From: Hexactinellida sp. DTS-2022
Taxonomy: Eukaryota > Porifera > Hexactinellida
Length of the DNA stretch: 64,000 bases
NCBI GenBank assembly: GCA_028753945.1
Contig: JAPNXP010000007.1
Coordinates: forward strand, 5,084,001 to 5,148,000
Direction of reading: 5' to 3'
Part shown: piece by piece, positions 31,264-43,738 of the stretch
Numbering within the stretch: the first letter of the stretch is position 1
How the letters are laid out: every line of letters begins with the position of its first letter
Program-made: the position numbers and the translations under genes
Notes under the pieces: model-generated
What the model was told of the DNA's origin: nothing
The model's database searches: none
Seen by the model: only the letters and a program-made list of their open reading frames with translations

Positions 31264-34200
31264 CTATGAGTATGTAATGAGATATTCTGGATACGCTCGC
31301 TCGTTCGTGTACACCATGTATACTTTAGATCCACCTGAGTGATCGCCTGAAACGGTGTCGTATCTACGACCAACAAAATGTTGACTTGCGGATGAGGGAA
31401 GGAGAGGAGGCATTGTTAGAGTACTGTCATGTGTTAAATGTATGACATTTCCAGCTAGAAGCTTAACTTGCAGTATTTTATTCGCGTTTGTTGTAGGATC
31501 AGTATACTGGTAAGATTCACAAAAACTTGCATTGGCAGCAAAATAATTTGCTTTGCCCCACATTCCTTTGCCAGAATGTCGGAAATCGAAGCTTTCGGTC
31601 CCTTTATAAATTAATTCTGGATCAGTGATCCCTGTACCATGGAATACTGTTAATTCATTTTCATTTTGTTCGATGTCTTTGAAACCGTCTTTTGTTTGCT
31701 GATATTTACGCCATAACCATTTATTTTGTATTCGTTCAATTGTTCGGATAACCTGCTTAGAAGTTCGATTAAATTTGGTAGCAACCTTAACCCATTCAGG
31801 AGAGTTATTAACAAGTTGTACAATACTAAACATTTCATTTGAAGTATGTGCATCCCAATTATCGGGAAATGTCGCTTGTGTGCAACGATCTTGCTGATTA
31901 ATGTCCTCCAAACTTTGTATATAAATATCCTTCAATTTAGTTTCCATTATATTAACATGATCCTTAAATCCGTCTAATTTGATGGCATAATCTAGCCCTA
32001 TATCCTCAACCTCGATTTTCACATGTGAATAGTTTTTCTTTAATTTAATAATGGTTGAAATCATTACTGTTTTGGGGATATTCTTTATCTGGAGTGTTTT
32101 CGAACTACATCTCAATCTGACAAACCGATCTAACTTAGTTTTTGCCAAAGTTATATTTTCCTGAATACCGAATAAAATTACATTTTCACTAGAAGTGATT
32201 GCTAGCTTTCCCATTGCAGATTCAAGCTTATTCTTATCTACTCTTATCGTTCGAACAGTTCCAGAATCTTGATTAGTTTGTTTCATAGTTTTAAAATCGA
32301 TATAATAACTGAAATTATTCAATTGTGTGATTACTACATTTCCTTGTGGGTTGTTTAAGTATGCATCTGAAAGTTTCTTTGCTATATCGTGTGTATATGC
32401 TACCCATGTATTATGTTCATTGAAGAAATACCAATAACAATGTAGGTCGGCTTCATCACTGTCAATATTAGAGGGTAGAGGAATCGGTTTAGGTAAAGGA
32501 GTATTTTCAGGGTTCACTATGTGCTGGATTTTGATTGTTCTGTCTACATTTGTAGAACTGTTCGTCTGTTTTAATGTAGAAAAGTCAACAGTATAAGTAT
32601 ATTCTCCTCTCTGAAAAGATACATTGCCTAATGGATTCGATTTGTAAGCAGCTTTCAGAATGTCCTGGTATTTCTTACCATAAGAATAGAATTGATTATC
32701 ATTCTCTTTCCAAAAAAACTCGACTTCCTGGTTTTGTGAGGCATTAGTTGGAAAATAAATTTGTGATGCAATTTTGGTGAGTGGGGAGTAGTCAGATGTT
32801 TTTTTCAATGTTGGACTTACTAATTCAGCTGAAGAATGTACTTTAGTTTTTAGGGAGAAATATCTCTGGCAATCTAAGTTATAACTTTCGACAATCCTAT
32901 CATCTATATCTATGAAAATCAACCTTTGGATTCGCGATAGAGGATTGACACGAAAATATTCCATACTTTCTCGAATAATCGCTCTTGTACTAACATGAGG
33001 TGGAAACCCATAATTCCCAGTTGAGATACCAGGAATTGCGACAGAAGCTAATTTATGTGTTTCACAAAGCTGAAGTACAGTAGCCACGCAATCTTTCAGC
33101 TGAGCAATACATGTTTCCTGATTCATAGGATCCCATAAAGCTGAGGAAACATGGATTAGTTTTGTGCAAGGCAAGTTCCCTGATCCCTGTAATACAGCTC
33201 CGCCAATAGCTAATTTACCGTGTTCTGAGATATACTTTGTGCATCCTTTCTGTATCGATGGCCCACCAGCTTCGCTTATGGCTTTCGCAATACCGCCGTC
33301 ATGATCTAACCGCTCATTCGCTGCATTTACGATACAGGCTACATCAAGTTTTGTAATGTCGCCTTTCATCACTTCAATCGTTGTATTCGAATATGTATAA
33401 GTACTGAGTATACGGTTTATATGAGATGCTCCGTCGAGATGCAAATCATGGAATAAATTATTAATGGGACAATTTATCTGTCTATCAATATCATGTGGCA
33501 GTTCTCCACATATGAATATTTTTACAATGCAATTTCTAATTATATCGCGCTCAAAATTTGCATAGCCTTGATCGCTTTTTAGTGCCTTGAGTGGTATATT
33601 AATCTCACACTCCAACTGATCGCACTCACTAACGAAACTCGACTCAAAGTGTTTTAAGTTTGAAATCATTTTCTGGATGCTAGAAGGGTTTCCAGACAGT
33701 TTATAACTCCCTGTAGCATGTTGAGGTCTAGTGCATTGAACTCCTAATGTTGTTTCGTTGGTATTAATTGTATCAGTGAACTTTTTCCAATGGAAAAGGA
33801 GTTCTTTTAGGAAATCCTGAGGATAATACATTTGGTCTTTGAATTGTAAATACGGAGCAGTCACTTCCATGCCTTTTTGAATGGCTTCCTTATAATGCTG
33901 GATAGCGAGTATCCTAGCAGAACCTGTCCTTCGTTGTTTGAACTCAATGTCAACATAAAAGTGCTGATCCCTGGGAATAGCTTGATCTTTGCTCGCTGCA
34001 AGTAGCAAGCTTAACTGACGATCTGAAAGAGCAAATTCATCTGATTGTACAATTTCCAATTTTTCCACTATAGACTCTGCAACTTGATCACAGGTGTGTT
34101 TATCCAAGGTTTGAATTGTGACAGAAAATTCGATTTGACCTTCATTTTCTACAATTTTGCCATAGAATAACTTTTTAGCTTCGCGGATGTCAATAATTAA

Positions 34201-37200
34201 TTTCTGACCGTGTTCCATTTCTTTCTTTAAACTTTCAAGTTCTCGACTAAAGAAATGTTTCATTTTAGGATTAATATTTTTAGAAATCGATTTGGATGTG
34301 AAGTTTTCGATCCAATTTTTTAATGTATCCACTGCTACTTTAACATCTGTGTGTTTGCCTTTGACTGTAATAACATTTCTATCATGTTGTTGGGGAGGTT
34401 GTTTCCTGAATCTCTCATTAGGAGCTCGTTCTTTTGTCTCCTCAACGATTGTACAGTTTGTTGAACTCTCACAGTCTTTCAGAAGCTTTTTGCTTCTCAG
34501 AAAATATAAAACAGTTGGAGAAATATGTACAGTGCGAACCACCTCTTGGTCTGACATGATGGAATCAAAAATATCCCATGGCTTCTTTGAACTAATACCT
34601 AACGAATGGAAATCAATTTGGTTTTGGTTTTTACGTTGGAACGATATGAATTCAGTTGACATAATATTAAAGAAAGTTGAGTCAAGTTGTTCCAGCTGTT
34701 TCAGCTCGCTTGGACTGAATTTCTCCCTCAGTTTTCCAGTCGCAGGCTTGAAATCCTAAGAGAAAATAAATCAGAAAATTATCCATAAATAAAGAAAGGT
34801 TTATCATAGACAGTAAATGAGCTAACCTGGATTTTAGATGCTATCACATTGACATCAATACTTCTCCCAATCAAATCAATAGTTACATCTAATATCGAAG
34901 GTTTGGTGCGAGATTCGAAATATTTCCAATGGTAACTTATAAATATATTTTCATTATTGAATTGGTATTCAAAAAATCTCAAAAGAAGACCATTGATATA
35001 ATCAGTAGACATTCTATCGAATTGAATATAACAACTTTGCCGGATAATTTCCTTGAAATTGGCTATAACTTGAGCACTCCCATTCTCAATCTTCAATAGT
35101 GCCTCTTGGTTACCTTTGAATTTGTAGTCCTTACCTGTATTCACTAATTCTACATCGTAATCTAACTCTAGCTCACTCAACATATCCATAGTCCACTGAA
35201 CATCAAATGTTTTGGCTTCCATAAAAAAATCAACCTTTTAAAAAAGTCGTATTAAAAGCTATAATCTACTAGAGTGTATCTACTATAAATAAATACCTGA
35301 TATTTGTGAATAATCTCGGATAAGAAAAATTCAAGATTATCAAAAACAGCCGTTATCCGTGCTGCGGCATTGTCAACATCATCCTTGATAAACCCAATAA
35401 CATTAACAGAGTCAGATAGCATTTGTACGCACACAGAGTACTCTTGCTCTAAGATTTTCGCAAGAGAAAGTCCCCTGTGTTCAGGTCGCTGTGTGATTTT
35501 GTTTAGACCTCTCCTTGTAGCCGCCATCTTGCGTGAAAATGGATTTATGAATATTTTGTGTGCTGATTGAAGTGGTGCTTTAATACCACAGAGAGTTACA
35601 ATAGAGTCTTGTTGGTATTTCTTACACATAACACCACGGATATCTCTGTAGATAATCGCAACTCGAAGATGCTTATGTTTACAAAACTTCAATCCGGATG
35701 TGATCAATTCCATTGGAAAGTTTCTACATGGCTCGCATATAATATTTGTCTCTATATTTCTAATATTTTCACGGATTTTTTTACATTCCTCCAATCCAAT
35801 ATTGGAATTGATAGTGATGTTATTCTCCCTCAAAACCCCGGAAGAACCAAGGATTTCTTGAATGATGCCAGGAAATACAGAAATGTAGATATCCATTGGG
35901 CTACACGAAGAAGCATTATTAACTCCATACACTAATTATACTATTATACAACAAATTATATCAGGACTTCAAAGAATATTCGTCATATTTCAACAAACAA
36001 CCATATGGCACATGTCAACAACAAGTGACCCACGAATTACTAATGAAAATGATTAGAATATTCTTAGAAAAAATGACTCAACTAAGATGAAAACAATAAT
36101 ATTCATAAAGTGAATTACTCATCAGTTCAATGTAACTTACTAATTCTACCAAACTCATGTACTGTGGTATAAAATCAATTGTAAATAGGACAATTGTTTT
36201 GAATTACTCCTCGCATAAATTTCCAAGCAAAGTCAATATGTACATTATACTTGAGAAAATATTAGAAAATGGAAAACAAGAAATAATATTTGTTAAAACT
36301 TTGATGAAGCTTACCTTTTCAAGCAAAACTGGTAATAGAGAGTATTCTCAATTGAATTTAACACAACATCAACACAGTCTTTTAAACCGAACACATGAAG
36401 AGTTAATTCACTATCATTGAGTTTGTACCTCAATTGGTCGGACTTATATGGAGAACATTTTGCCTCAACAGAGGTAGTTAGGATTGGATAATCCTCTTTA
36501 TTAAATTTCTGTATACTTTCACAGACCTGTGATGATAGACAATAAAAATAGAAAATCGACAATAAAAAATAGAATTACAAGTGCATGCGTACCTCAGTAG
36601 TTAGCGTGGCGTGTATTGTGTTTAGACTGTTCATGTTTTGACTCTTCAAACTGAGAGCATCGGCCTCATGATGAATGACTCCACCGTCCGTGACGAATCC
36701 ATCGAGCTGTGCCTTCTTCTTAGTTTTGATAAACTCAAATAGAGGATAACTCATTTTAACAGTTTTCTGGCTAAAAAAAAGAAGAAAAAAAAATTTTGAA
36801 CAGATATTCATAATAAAATAAAACTCACAAAGTTTCTTTGAAAGAAGGAATACTTTCTTTGAAAAAAGGAATACTTTCCTTGAAAAAAGGAATACTTTCC
36901 TTCTGTGGTTGGAGTGGCGATATGTAATCAGCCGGATCATTATTGGGTATTTTATTTGTCTTTTTCGGCTTGGCTTCTAATGTTTTGCCTCCAACCTTAA
37001 GGCGATTAAGATTCGCGATAATTCTATTCATATTCGCTTCATCCTCTGTATAGATTGAGGCCTCTTTCAAAGAAGCATCAGAACTATCATCTCGCAACTC
37101 AATTTTCTTAATTCCTTCCCGGTTCTTTAGGATAGTATCCATAAAAATATCTTCATCTACGAATGAAGCAATATTTCTCACATCGATTATGTGATCTTGA

Positions 37201-37679
37201 TCCGGTTTAGGGCTCGGGAATTTAAAATCCCCAACTTTGGGTTCCGGAATATCTGGGATATCATAACCCGGGCTGGAGGGTGGATCAGGTTCGCGAAACC
37301 CTTTCCCGCGGTTCCGCGTATTTCGATTTGGATAACCACGTCCCATACCTCTCCTATCCCTGCCACCACCGAAATTAGGGGTTTGGTCCTCGCGAATTTC
37401 GCGGACTTTCTCCTTTAAATACATGCCATCCCTTATATACCCGTTCTCTTTCAAGAAAACAACACACTCCACCGCCTCGTTTTCATCCGAAAAGTTAATA
37501 TAGAAAATATAGGTACCCTTGATATCAGAATCGTTTGTTATAGTCTTACAATTCTCAAGGCTATGGTACCCATACTCTCTCAATTCTTTCTCAAGCTGCT
37601 TGAGTGGGTAACTAATTGGGACGTGGAGAATCTCAATGGTGTACTGGCGTCTACGATAAGGGTGCCGGCGATCTGCCAT
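31264..37679 (-). CDS. PARP14: PARP14-like macrodomain ADP-ribosyltransferase, 6 exons
   Basis: Exons by splice site and phase: 37679-36829, 36770-36593, 36526-36315, 35900-35297, 35234-34827, 34755-31264. The total is 5745 nt, 1914 aa, close to human PARP14 (1801). The start is the MADRRHPYRR methionine. Domains: RRM-like folds at ~12-90 and ~185-265 with an RG-rich linker; KH-like repeats in the middle; one macrodomain at ~1205-1380 (GDITKLDVACIVNAANERLD; IPGISTGNYGFP); two WWE domains (~1425-1490, ~1515-1590); PARP catalytic domain ~1780-1914 with His in VFHGTG, Tyr in ANYFAANASF and the end AYPEYLITY. The third triad position appears to be Leu rather than Glu, as in mono-ADP-ribosylating PARPs. 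Known: PARP14 family members act in stress and antiviral signalling. Introns are 57-414 bp. Confidence 0.88.
36840..36902. repeat. Three 21-bp tandem repeats in PARP14-like exon 1
   Basis: Unit gaaaaaaggaatactttcctt, three copies with few differences, encoding (KESIPFF)x3 on the minus strand at the very end of exon 1, about 11 bp before the 5' splice site. The period is a multiple of three, so copy-number change keeps the frame. Confidence 0.85.
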
Positions 37680-38500
37680 GCTATACCGAATGGAATAATA
37701 ATTGAATTTAGAATCAATCAACAACTAAAGTTAAAGTACAGAAATCAGATATCCAATTTGAATAAAAGAAAGAATACGTATAAATTGATGCTCATCAAAA
37801 GATGGTTATAATATAAGGTCATAAACCTAACTGTTAGGTTATAAAATGAAATTGTTGCGCTGAAAAAATGGCAGAATATAGATAAGCATTTTAAGCAATA
37901 ATTTATTATATAATGATTGAGTGGTTGAAGGCACCGAGCTAATAAATAAGTAGTATCATTTATATCGACAAACAAACTGAGTCTGTATCAATTATTTATA
38001 AATACATATATACTAATGTATAATTTGCACGGAGAATTGTGGTTCTATATTTTAATTAATTAATTGCTTGCTTTTATTATTCAACTTTTTATCCAGGTTC
38101 GTATAAATATCTAAATACATTCTAAACAAATTTTCGTCTGCTTGATATAAAAACTTTTTATTATAAACAAGGATTACAGTCGATTTAACAACTTACAATG
38201 GTTTGTAATACTTTGTATTAAGTTTAGCTCGCTTATTATAAAGTCTCTATTATGAACACAATTTTTGGTCCCTTTCTATAATCTATACGTATTTCCTAAA
38301 AGAAATTACAATTTGAAGATAAAGTACTACGTACTAACGAGACTCTACTGTATTTTAATATTAGTTATAAACGAATGAAGACCCTTATATCTGAAAACAT
38401 TATACGATCATTAATGTTGATATTGTACGTAATGAGTGTAGACATCAAATAACATGGCTAAAATTGGAAAACTACAATTGGGAGCATTAATAGGTTTATA
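37680..38500. other. Intergenic spacer with one MITE
   Basis: 820 bp between the PARP14-like start and the STK11IP stop. It contains the TA-flanked element 38177-38350. The rest is AT-rich with no supported gene. Confidence 0.5.
38177..38350. mobile_element. Probable TA-flanked MITE
   Basis: 174 bp with TA on both sides, starting CAGTCGATTTAACAACTTAC and ending ACTAACGAGACTCTACTG. The termini are CAGT...ACTG but pair only weakly beyond that. The interior motif tctctattatgaacacaattt is shared with sequence near 11430. Probably an old copy. Confidence 0.55.
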
Positions 38501-41500
38501 TTAAGGATTGGAATTGGTGTCAGTAATAAGAAGAGTTAGCTCAACGTTATACTGTTTCTCCCATGTAGTCTTTAAGGTTGTTACGATTTGATCTGCCATT
38601 CGGTTGGAATCAGTACAAAGATTCCACTCTTGATAATGTGGGCTATCCGATGTTACACTATCTGTTGAGAATACTATAATTATTGTTTGTGAATGGCTGT
38701 TTATAAGTATCTTTTCTATATCCGTTATACGCCGTTTTTCTTGTAGTTCGAATTGTCTCCATCTAATTCCTAGCTGTGGGGGTGGATGTAGTCTTGGTAG
38801 TGGCCATTGGAAGTTCTGTTTCACGAGACATAAACTGTCTTCTGTTATAGCTAGACCGATTATTTTTTTATCCGGCAAAGGGTTCGAGTATTTATACTCT
38901 ACTTGGTCCAATAAGCAGTAGACCTCCAACTCTTCGATTTCATTCAACAGTTGAATCTCACTGCGGTTAATAACACCTGTCCCAGGCTGATCGAGCTCAA
39001 GCTCATCAATGAAGAACCGATAATAAATATTCTTTTCAGGGTTAAAAGGCCCGGGTAATTGCTCCAGAGGATTAAGTATCTTACAGTCGATACAGATTTG
39101 TAAGAAAGTGCAAGCTTCATCAATGTTAGAAACCTCACCACGGTCAATAAGAAAATCTACAAATTTTGTCCCATTAATTGTATTGTGTACAGATCGCTTG
39201 TTAATTCGGTGCGTCTTTATTAAATCTGAAGTGTAACGGACAATTTCGTAGAAACGAAGTCCCAACACGAATTTCTCAGAAAATATTTTGGATTCATTGC
39301 CCATTACGTTAGCTCTAAAATTAGGTATTGTTTGAAGGTCATTTCCCACTCTCTGAAGATTGCCATTCTTTAGTTTCGAAACGTATCCAGAAAGTGATGC
39401 GACAAATATCTTTGTTCGTAAGGTATCTCTGGTTATGAATACAAAAGATCCATTCTTGACACGATTGAATTCCAGCTGCATTGTCTGACCATGCAGTCCG
39501 ATATCAATGAAGAACAGACTGGTTAGGGAAATGCGAATTAGTTTAGTTAGCCATTCAGACGGTGAGCACTCTTCCTGCCCTTTAACCTGACATATGTAGG
39601 CAGCTTGCGTGGATATGATAAGGAGACATTGGAATTCGTCTTTTAATCTCGTCTGCACTGCAGTACAACGGATTTGACAGAAGAATTCTTCGCTGTTATT
39701 CTCAAAGAGCTTCACTTCTATATACAGCTTGAAATCGTGACGTATGTACGAAGGGTCGTGGAAAGAAAAAGGCAATCCGATTCCCTCTGGACCAGTACTG
39801 GTCCGCGTGGGGAAAATAAAACTTCCAAGTAGGGACTGAACAGAATTCCGTTTGTCACTATCACTTTGGCTTGAGTTCTCCTGGAGTTCTTCCATAGGAG
39901 ATGAATCTTTGCTGTGTCTTGTAGAAGGTTTTCTAAAGTTGGAAAATGTTTCATCTTGATGGTGTGTTTTCGTTAATCCTCGCGCATCGTTAGCTATCAT
40001 GCTATCGGATAACTGCACATATGGCTGCTTATTGCGTCTACGGAAACTTCCCTTGCCGACTACTTTCTCGCTTGATTTAACACCTGTCATTTTAATCAGC
40101 TGATCAGTATCAGTACTCAAATGAGAACTTTCTAGCATCGATTGAGTATCAGTTAATACGTCAGAGCTCGATTCCTTCTTTCGTAAAACCTTTTCATAAT
40201 CAGACTCAATATTCTCTTCTGGAGTTAAAATTTCCGGAATACTTTTGTTTCGGTATTTCTTAAACTTGTTTTCTGAGAAATAACAAGACTCCTTTTTGGT
40301 TACCCCGTTAGTTCTTCGTAACTTGTGTTCTCCATTAGAATTACCAGTCGTGTTATTACTCATATCAAAATAAGGTGTGAGCGAAGTTCGTATTTCAACT
40401 GGAGTCGTTTTTTTCACAAACGCTGTTCCTGAATCCATTAAATCCCGATTATTTACTGACAGTTTAGAATCGTCAGTCAACTGTTTGCTACCACACTGTG
40501 GGCAGTTAATAACAGCTGATTGCGAGTTATTGATGATCTCTTCAGGGGAATAAGAATAGAGCATCTGGGACTTATCGTAAACAGATTTGCATTTCAAACA
40601 TTCGTATGTGCTCTTTAGTGGATATAATTTTGCATTATCTACGGCTATATCTTTTAACTTCTTGACGAGAAGCTCAAAGTTTTCAGCTTTCTCGAATATG
40701 TATTCCCTTTTGCGCATATCTCTTCGCTGATAGTTAAATTTCAATGAAAGAATTTGTCTCGTTTCGTGCTGTGAAGGAGAAGTCGGTCTTTTTTCGCATT
40801 GAACAGCTGACTCAAGACAATTCATATCGTATTCCTGAATCACTTTTCCTTCATAATTAAGCTCGTACAATCGTTTGCCTGAGAGAGATATGAAAAAAGG
40901 TTCCCTTTGAGACTCCTCATCATCTGTATCATAACTGTACACCAAATATTGATCTTCGTCAATTAACGCAGGAGAAGCAATCGTTGTTACTTCCTCGGGA
41001 TTGACTGGAGTTCTCGCTAACTCTTCATCTTCTTGCAAATATTCTTTTTTAATCAGATCAGGATATTCTCTCAGGGGAGAGTATTTCTCTGTTAGAGCTT
41101 CTATTTGATAGCCTTGCTGGGATTCTGGAAGAGAACTGTCCTTCCGTTGTGTGCGCTTAGGCTTAACAGAAGCAGGAGAATTCGGTTTGGAACAACTCGA
41201 GTTTGTAACTTCATTCAGAATCGCTTTTGTAGGAGAAGGTATCACATGGTGTGTGTGTTTATGTTTGGAACGATGGGCAGGTTTTATTTTCCTCTGTGGA
41301 CTATCATCCTGTGAAGACAACCATTTCCGTTCCACTTGTGTTCGCAGTTGCTCCAAATGCTTAATCTCATTTCGGTGTCTACTGTCTTCTACCTGCACTG
41401 ACTCCCGTTGTGCCTCATTTTCGTCTAGGTCTATGGTGCGTATTAAGGAAACCCTGCGCCCTCTGCTGGAGGAGTGCGACTGACTGGAAGAAGAACTGAA

Positions 41501-42580
41501 ATAGTTGAGGTGAGAAGGAGAACTTAGGGAAGATTGGTAGCTGGTGTTAAGCTGGGAATTCTTAATGAATTCTTTCGTTTCCGAAATGCTAAGAGTGATG
41601 TCATCAAGAATGAAGATTTCCACATCAATTGCGTTAGAAAGTTTAGATAGTGTGATTTGTCGGTGCTTCTTATGGTACGAAAGGGGATTTCCAATTAACT
41701 GTAAATTCCTTAGAAAGTGTAATGCATCGAGACGATCCAGGATCGAATGCAGATCTAAGCAATTATAGCCTAAATCAACTATCGCGAGTTGTCGTAGAGT
41801 CTCTATACCGTCTAAAGCAGACAGGTTATTATTGCGTAGGATTAACGTATGAATTGATCCCATTGTATATGCGTGGAAGAATGGAATATGTTTCAGAAAG
41901 TTATACCCAAGATTTATTTGTAGTAACTTATCCAGTTCTCTGAAATCAGTTCTCTCTTCACAAAGTTGGTTATGACTGAGATCTAACTTTGTGATTGAGT
42001 GGACTAGCGACAGTCGAGCATCTTTGACTTCTAAAATAGAATTATAACTTAAATCCAATTCATCGAGACACAACCACTCTTCAGCCGTCGCTTCATCTGC
42101 CCCACAGCCAACAATTGCATCATTGAAGAAGGAAATCGAATAATTAAGAACGAACGTTTGTAATTGTCTTCTGAGACGTTTCAAACCGTGTATCATATTG
42201 ATTGGACACTTTTTGATAACCAATACTTTTATTTTTGTGAATGGAAATAGGTGGATTGGGGTTTCGAGTGGATAACGCACATCAACGAGAATCTTCAGAC
42301 ATTGTACTTTCTCAAAACATTCTCGAATATAACTCATTTCTCTTGTAGCGGATTTAACATTAAATCTTATAGTGGAGCGAATTAAACTAGCGGATTGGTT
42401 CGTGGAATATGAGTCGTAGTATATAATAAAATTTCCGAGGAACTGAGCTGTTAGCGACAAGCTATTTTGTCCAGAGTATAACTTGTAGCCTTCGCAGAAA
42501 AATAGTTCTGATAACTCATGAAGAAGAGACTTAGAAAATGGATATTCATTTTTCTTCTTGAAACGTGATCTGAGGCTCAT
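38501..42580 (-). CDS. STK11IP: STK11-interacting protein (LIP1) homologue
   Basis: 1359 aa, single exon (human 1088-1099 aa). The N-terminal LIP1 module and leucine-rich repeats span ~100-330: LFPFTKIKVLVIKKCPINMI, LDELDLSYNSILEV, KLDLSHNQL, HTLILRNNNLSALDGIETLR, IVDLGYNCLDLH, LQLIGNPL.YHKKHR. This order matches STK11IP (F..L..L.L.G.PL; LEGNPLWFHPEHR). About 330-600 is Ser-rich and disordered. CxxC pairs at ~659 (CLKCK) and ~694 (CPQCG) form a probable zinc ribbon. A PH-like region lies at ~880-1050. Residues ~1119-1185 (NGTKFVDFLIDRGE) resemble a DEP domain. Known: STK11IP binds the kinase LKB1 and has been placed on lysosomes. The DEP-like region is the main departure I see. Confidence 0.85.
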   Translation of the reverse strand: MSLRSRFKKKNEYPFSKSLLHELSELFFCEGYKLYSGQNSLSLTAQFLGNFIIYYDSYSTNQSASLIRSTIRFNVKSATREMSYIRECFEKVQCLKILVDVRYPLETPIHLFPFTKIKVLVIKKCPINMIHGLKRLRRQLQTFVLNYSISFFNDAIVGCGADEATAEEWLCLDELDLSYNSILEVKDARLSLVHSITKLDLSHNQLCEERTDFRELDKLLQINLGYNFLKHIPFFHAYTMGSIHTLILRNNNLSALDGIETLRQLAIVDLGYNCLDLHSILDRLDALHFLRNLQLIGNPLSYHKKHRQITLSKLSNAIDVEIFILDDITLSISETKEFIKNSQLNTSYQSSLSSPSHLNYFSSSSSQSHSSSRGRRVSLIRTIDLDENEAQRESVQVEDSRHRNEIKHLEQLRTQVERKWLSSQDDSPQRKIKPAHRSKHKHTHHVIPSPTKAILNEVTNSSCSKPNSPASVKPKRTQRKDSSLPESQQGYQIEALTEKYSPLREYPDLIKKEYLQEDEELARTPVNPEEVTTIASPALIDEDQYLVYSYDTDDEESQREPFFISLSGKRLYELNYEGKVIQEYDMNCLESAVQCEKRPTSPSQHETRQILSLKFNYQRRDMRKREYIFEKAENFELLVKKLKDIAVDNAKLYPLKSTYECLKCKSVYDKSQMLYSYSPEEIINNSQSAVINCPQCGSKQLTDDSKLSVNNRDLMDSGTAFVKKTTPVEIRTSLTPYFDMSNNTTGNSNGEHKLRRTNGVTKKESCYFSENKFKKYRNKSIPEILTPEENIESDYEKVLRKKESSSDVLTDTQSMLESSHLSTDTDQLIKMTGVKSSEKVVGKGSFRRRNKQPYVQLSDSMIANDARGLTKTHHQDETFSNFRKPSTRHSKDSSPMEELQENSSQSDSDKRNSVQSLLGSFIFPTRTSTGPEGIGLPFSFHDPSYIRHDFKLYIEVKLFENNSEEFFCQIRCTAVQTRLKDEFQCLLIISTQAAYICQVKGQEECSPSEWLTKLIRISLTSLFFIDIGLHGQTMQLEFNRVKNGSFVFITRDTLRTKIFVASLSGYVSKLKNGNLQRVGNDLQTIPNFRANVMGNESKIFSEKFVLGLRFYEIVRYTSDLIKTHRINKRSVHNTINGTKFVDFLIDRGEVSNIDEACTFLQICIDCKILNPLEQLPGPFNPEKNIYYRFFIDELELDQPGTGVINRSEIQLLNEIEELEVYCLLDQVEYKYSNPLPDKKIIGLAITEDSLCLVKQNFQWPLPRLHPPPQLGIRWRQFELQEKRRITDIEKILINSHSQTIIIVFSTDSVTSDSPHYQEWNLCTDSNRMADQIVTTLKTTWEKQYNVELTLLITDTNSNP

Positions 42581-43738
42581 CGCAATTTAGCAATACAAAT
42601 CTAGGTTTGATTTAATTTTAGGGAAGTTAGCCTTTAAGTACACAACAGTGCATTCAGTGCATTAAAATGGCTGCGTAATTTATAAGGTTCCAATCTTTTC
42701 AATTGTATGGTAAACATTCAATAAATAAATAGATTAGCTAATTATGTTTTGGTATATTAAGCCTATGCACATGAATGATAAAATAGGAATTTACGACCTG
42801 TTAACATGGTAAAGGAATCTCTTTTACTAATTCCGTTATCGAGTTAAATGACATTTTAGTCCAGATGTTCTTTGTAGCAGATAAGCTACCTATCTGATAA
42901 ATGTAGAGACAATATAGCAGATTTAACTATTAATAAACTCTCAAATTAATTAGTAATTAACTACAGTGGAATGTCAATTCGTTCAAGGACATTTGCCGAA
43001 TGGTATGGCATTGAATGAATTGAATATACTTAGTACAATTCTTATGAAATTGATGTAAAATAAGGTAGTTTTTAGAATACCCGAAAAGGTAATTCTCGAT
43101 ATATAAATAATTCTGTATAAATACGAGCGAACTTTAGTGAACATTTCAAAAGATTAACAAACGGCTTTTCATATATTGTGGTATATATGATAACAAACGA
43201 AACAAACGAATTCTTGTAACTTAAATAAAACAGATTTTTCAAATTCACAGATAAAACCTCCCAAAATATAAATGTCCAAAGGGCTAATGGACATTTATAC
43301 ACTCAATATGCGTGATATAAGGCCATGAGTTAAACCATATTTGTGGAGTACAATTAATAAAATACAAATCATCCAACGTGATATTGAAACTAATACAATA
43401 CACTCTTAAATAAGAAATGTGATTGGTGAAACAATGGCCCTAAATATTGAATCAACCCTAGGTTGATGATAAGTTAATTAAATGGAGTCTGCCTATAAAT
43501 ACCATGTGACCAAAGGTTATAATTGTATTTTAGGTTTTCATAGATACGATTTTGCTATTGGGGATGCGATAATCTAATTAAATCACTTTAGTAGCTTGTA
43601 TTAAATATTATAATCAGTATTACAAAATACTAAATAGGTATAAATATTAAGATAGCCGTATGACGTATGGGAAATTCAAGTTAATAACGTAAAAGGGAAT
43701 TATGTAGTAATTATTGCATCATCTGATAAGAAATGTGA
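42581..43738. other. Intergenic spacer, nothing recognised
   Basis: 1.16 kb AT-rich sequence upstream of STK11IP and downstream of ASPDH. A short ORF at 43072-43302 (minus) lacks support. 'acagtggaatgtcaattcgt' near 42965 could be a transposon end, but no partner is seen. Confidence 0.5.

Noticed and set aside
35901-35932. Alternative PARP14-like exon 4 acceptor at TATAATTAG (35932)
   Set aside because: It breaks the phase and gives an immediate stop; the acceptor before 35900 keeps the frame and has a pyrimidine tract.
36157-36420. 87-codon plus-strand ORF
   Set aside because: Antisense to PARP14-like exon 3 and an intron, with no recognisable content.
43072-43302. 76-codon minus-strand ORF downstream of STK11IP
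   Set aside because: AT-rich, no motif, no splice partner; probably chance.
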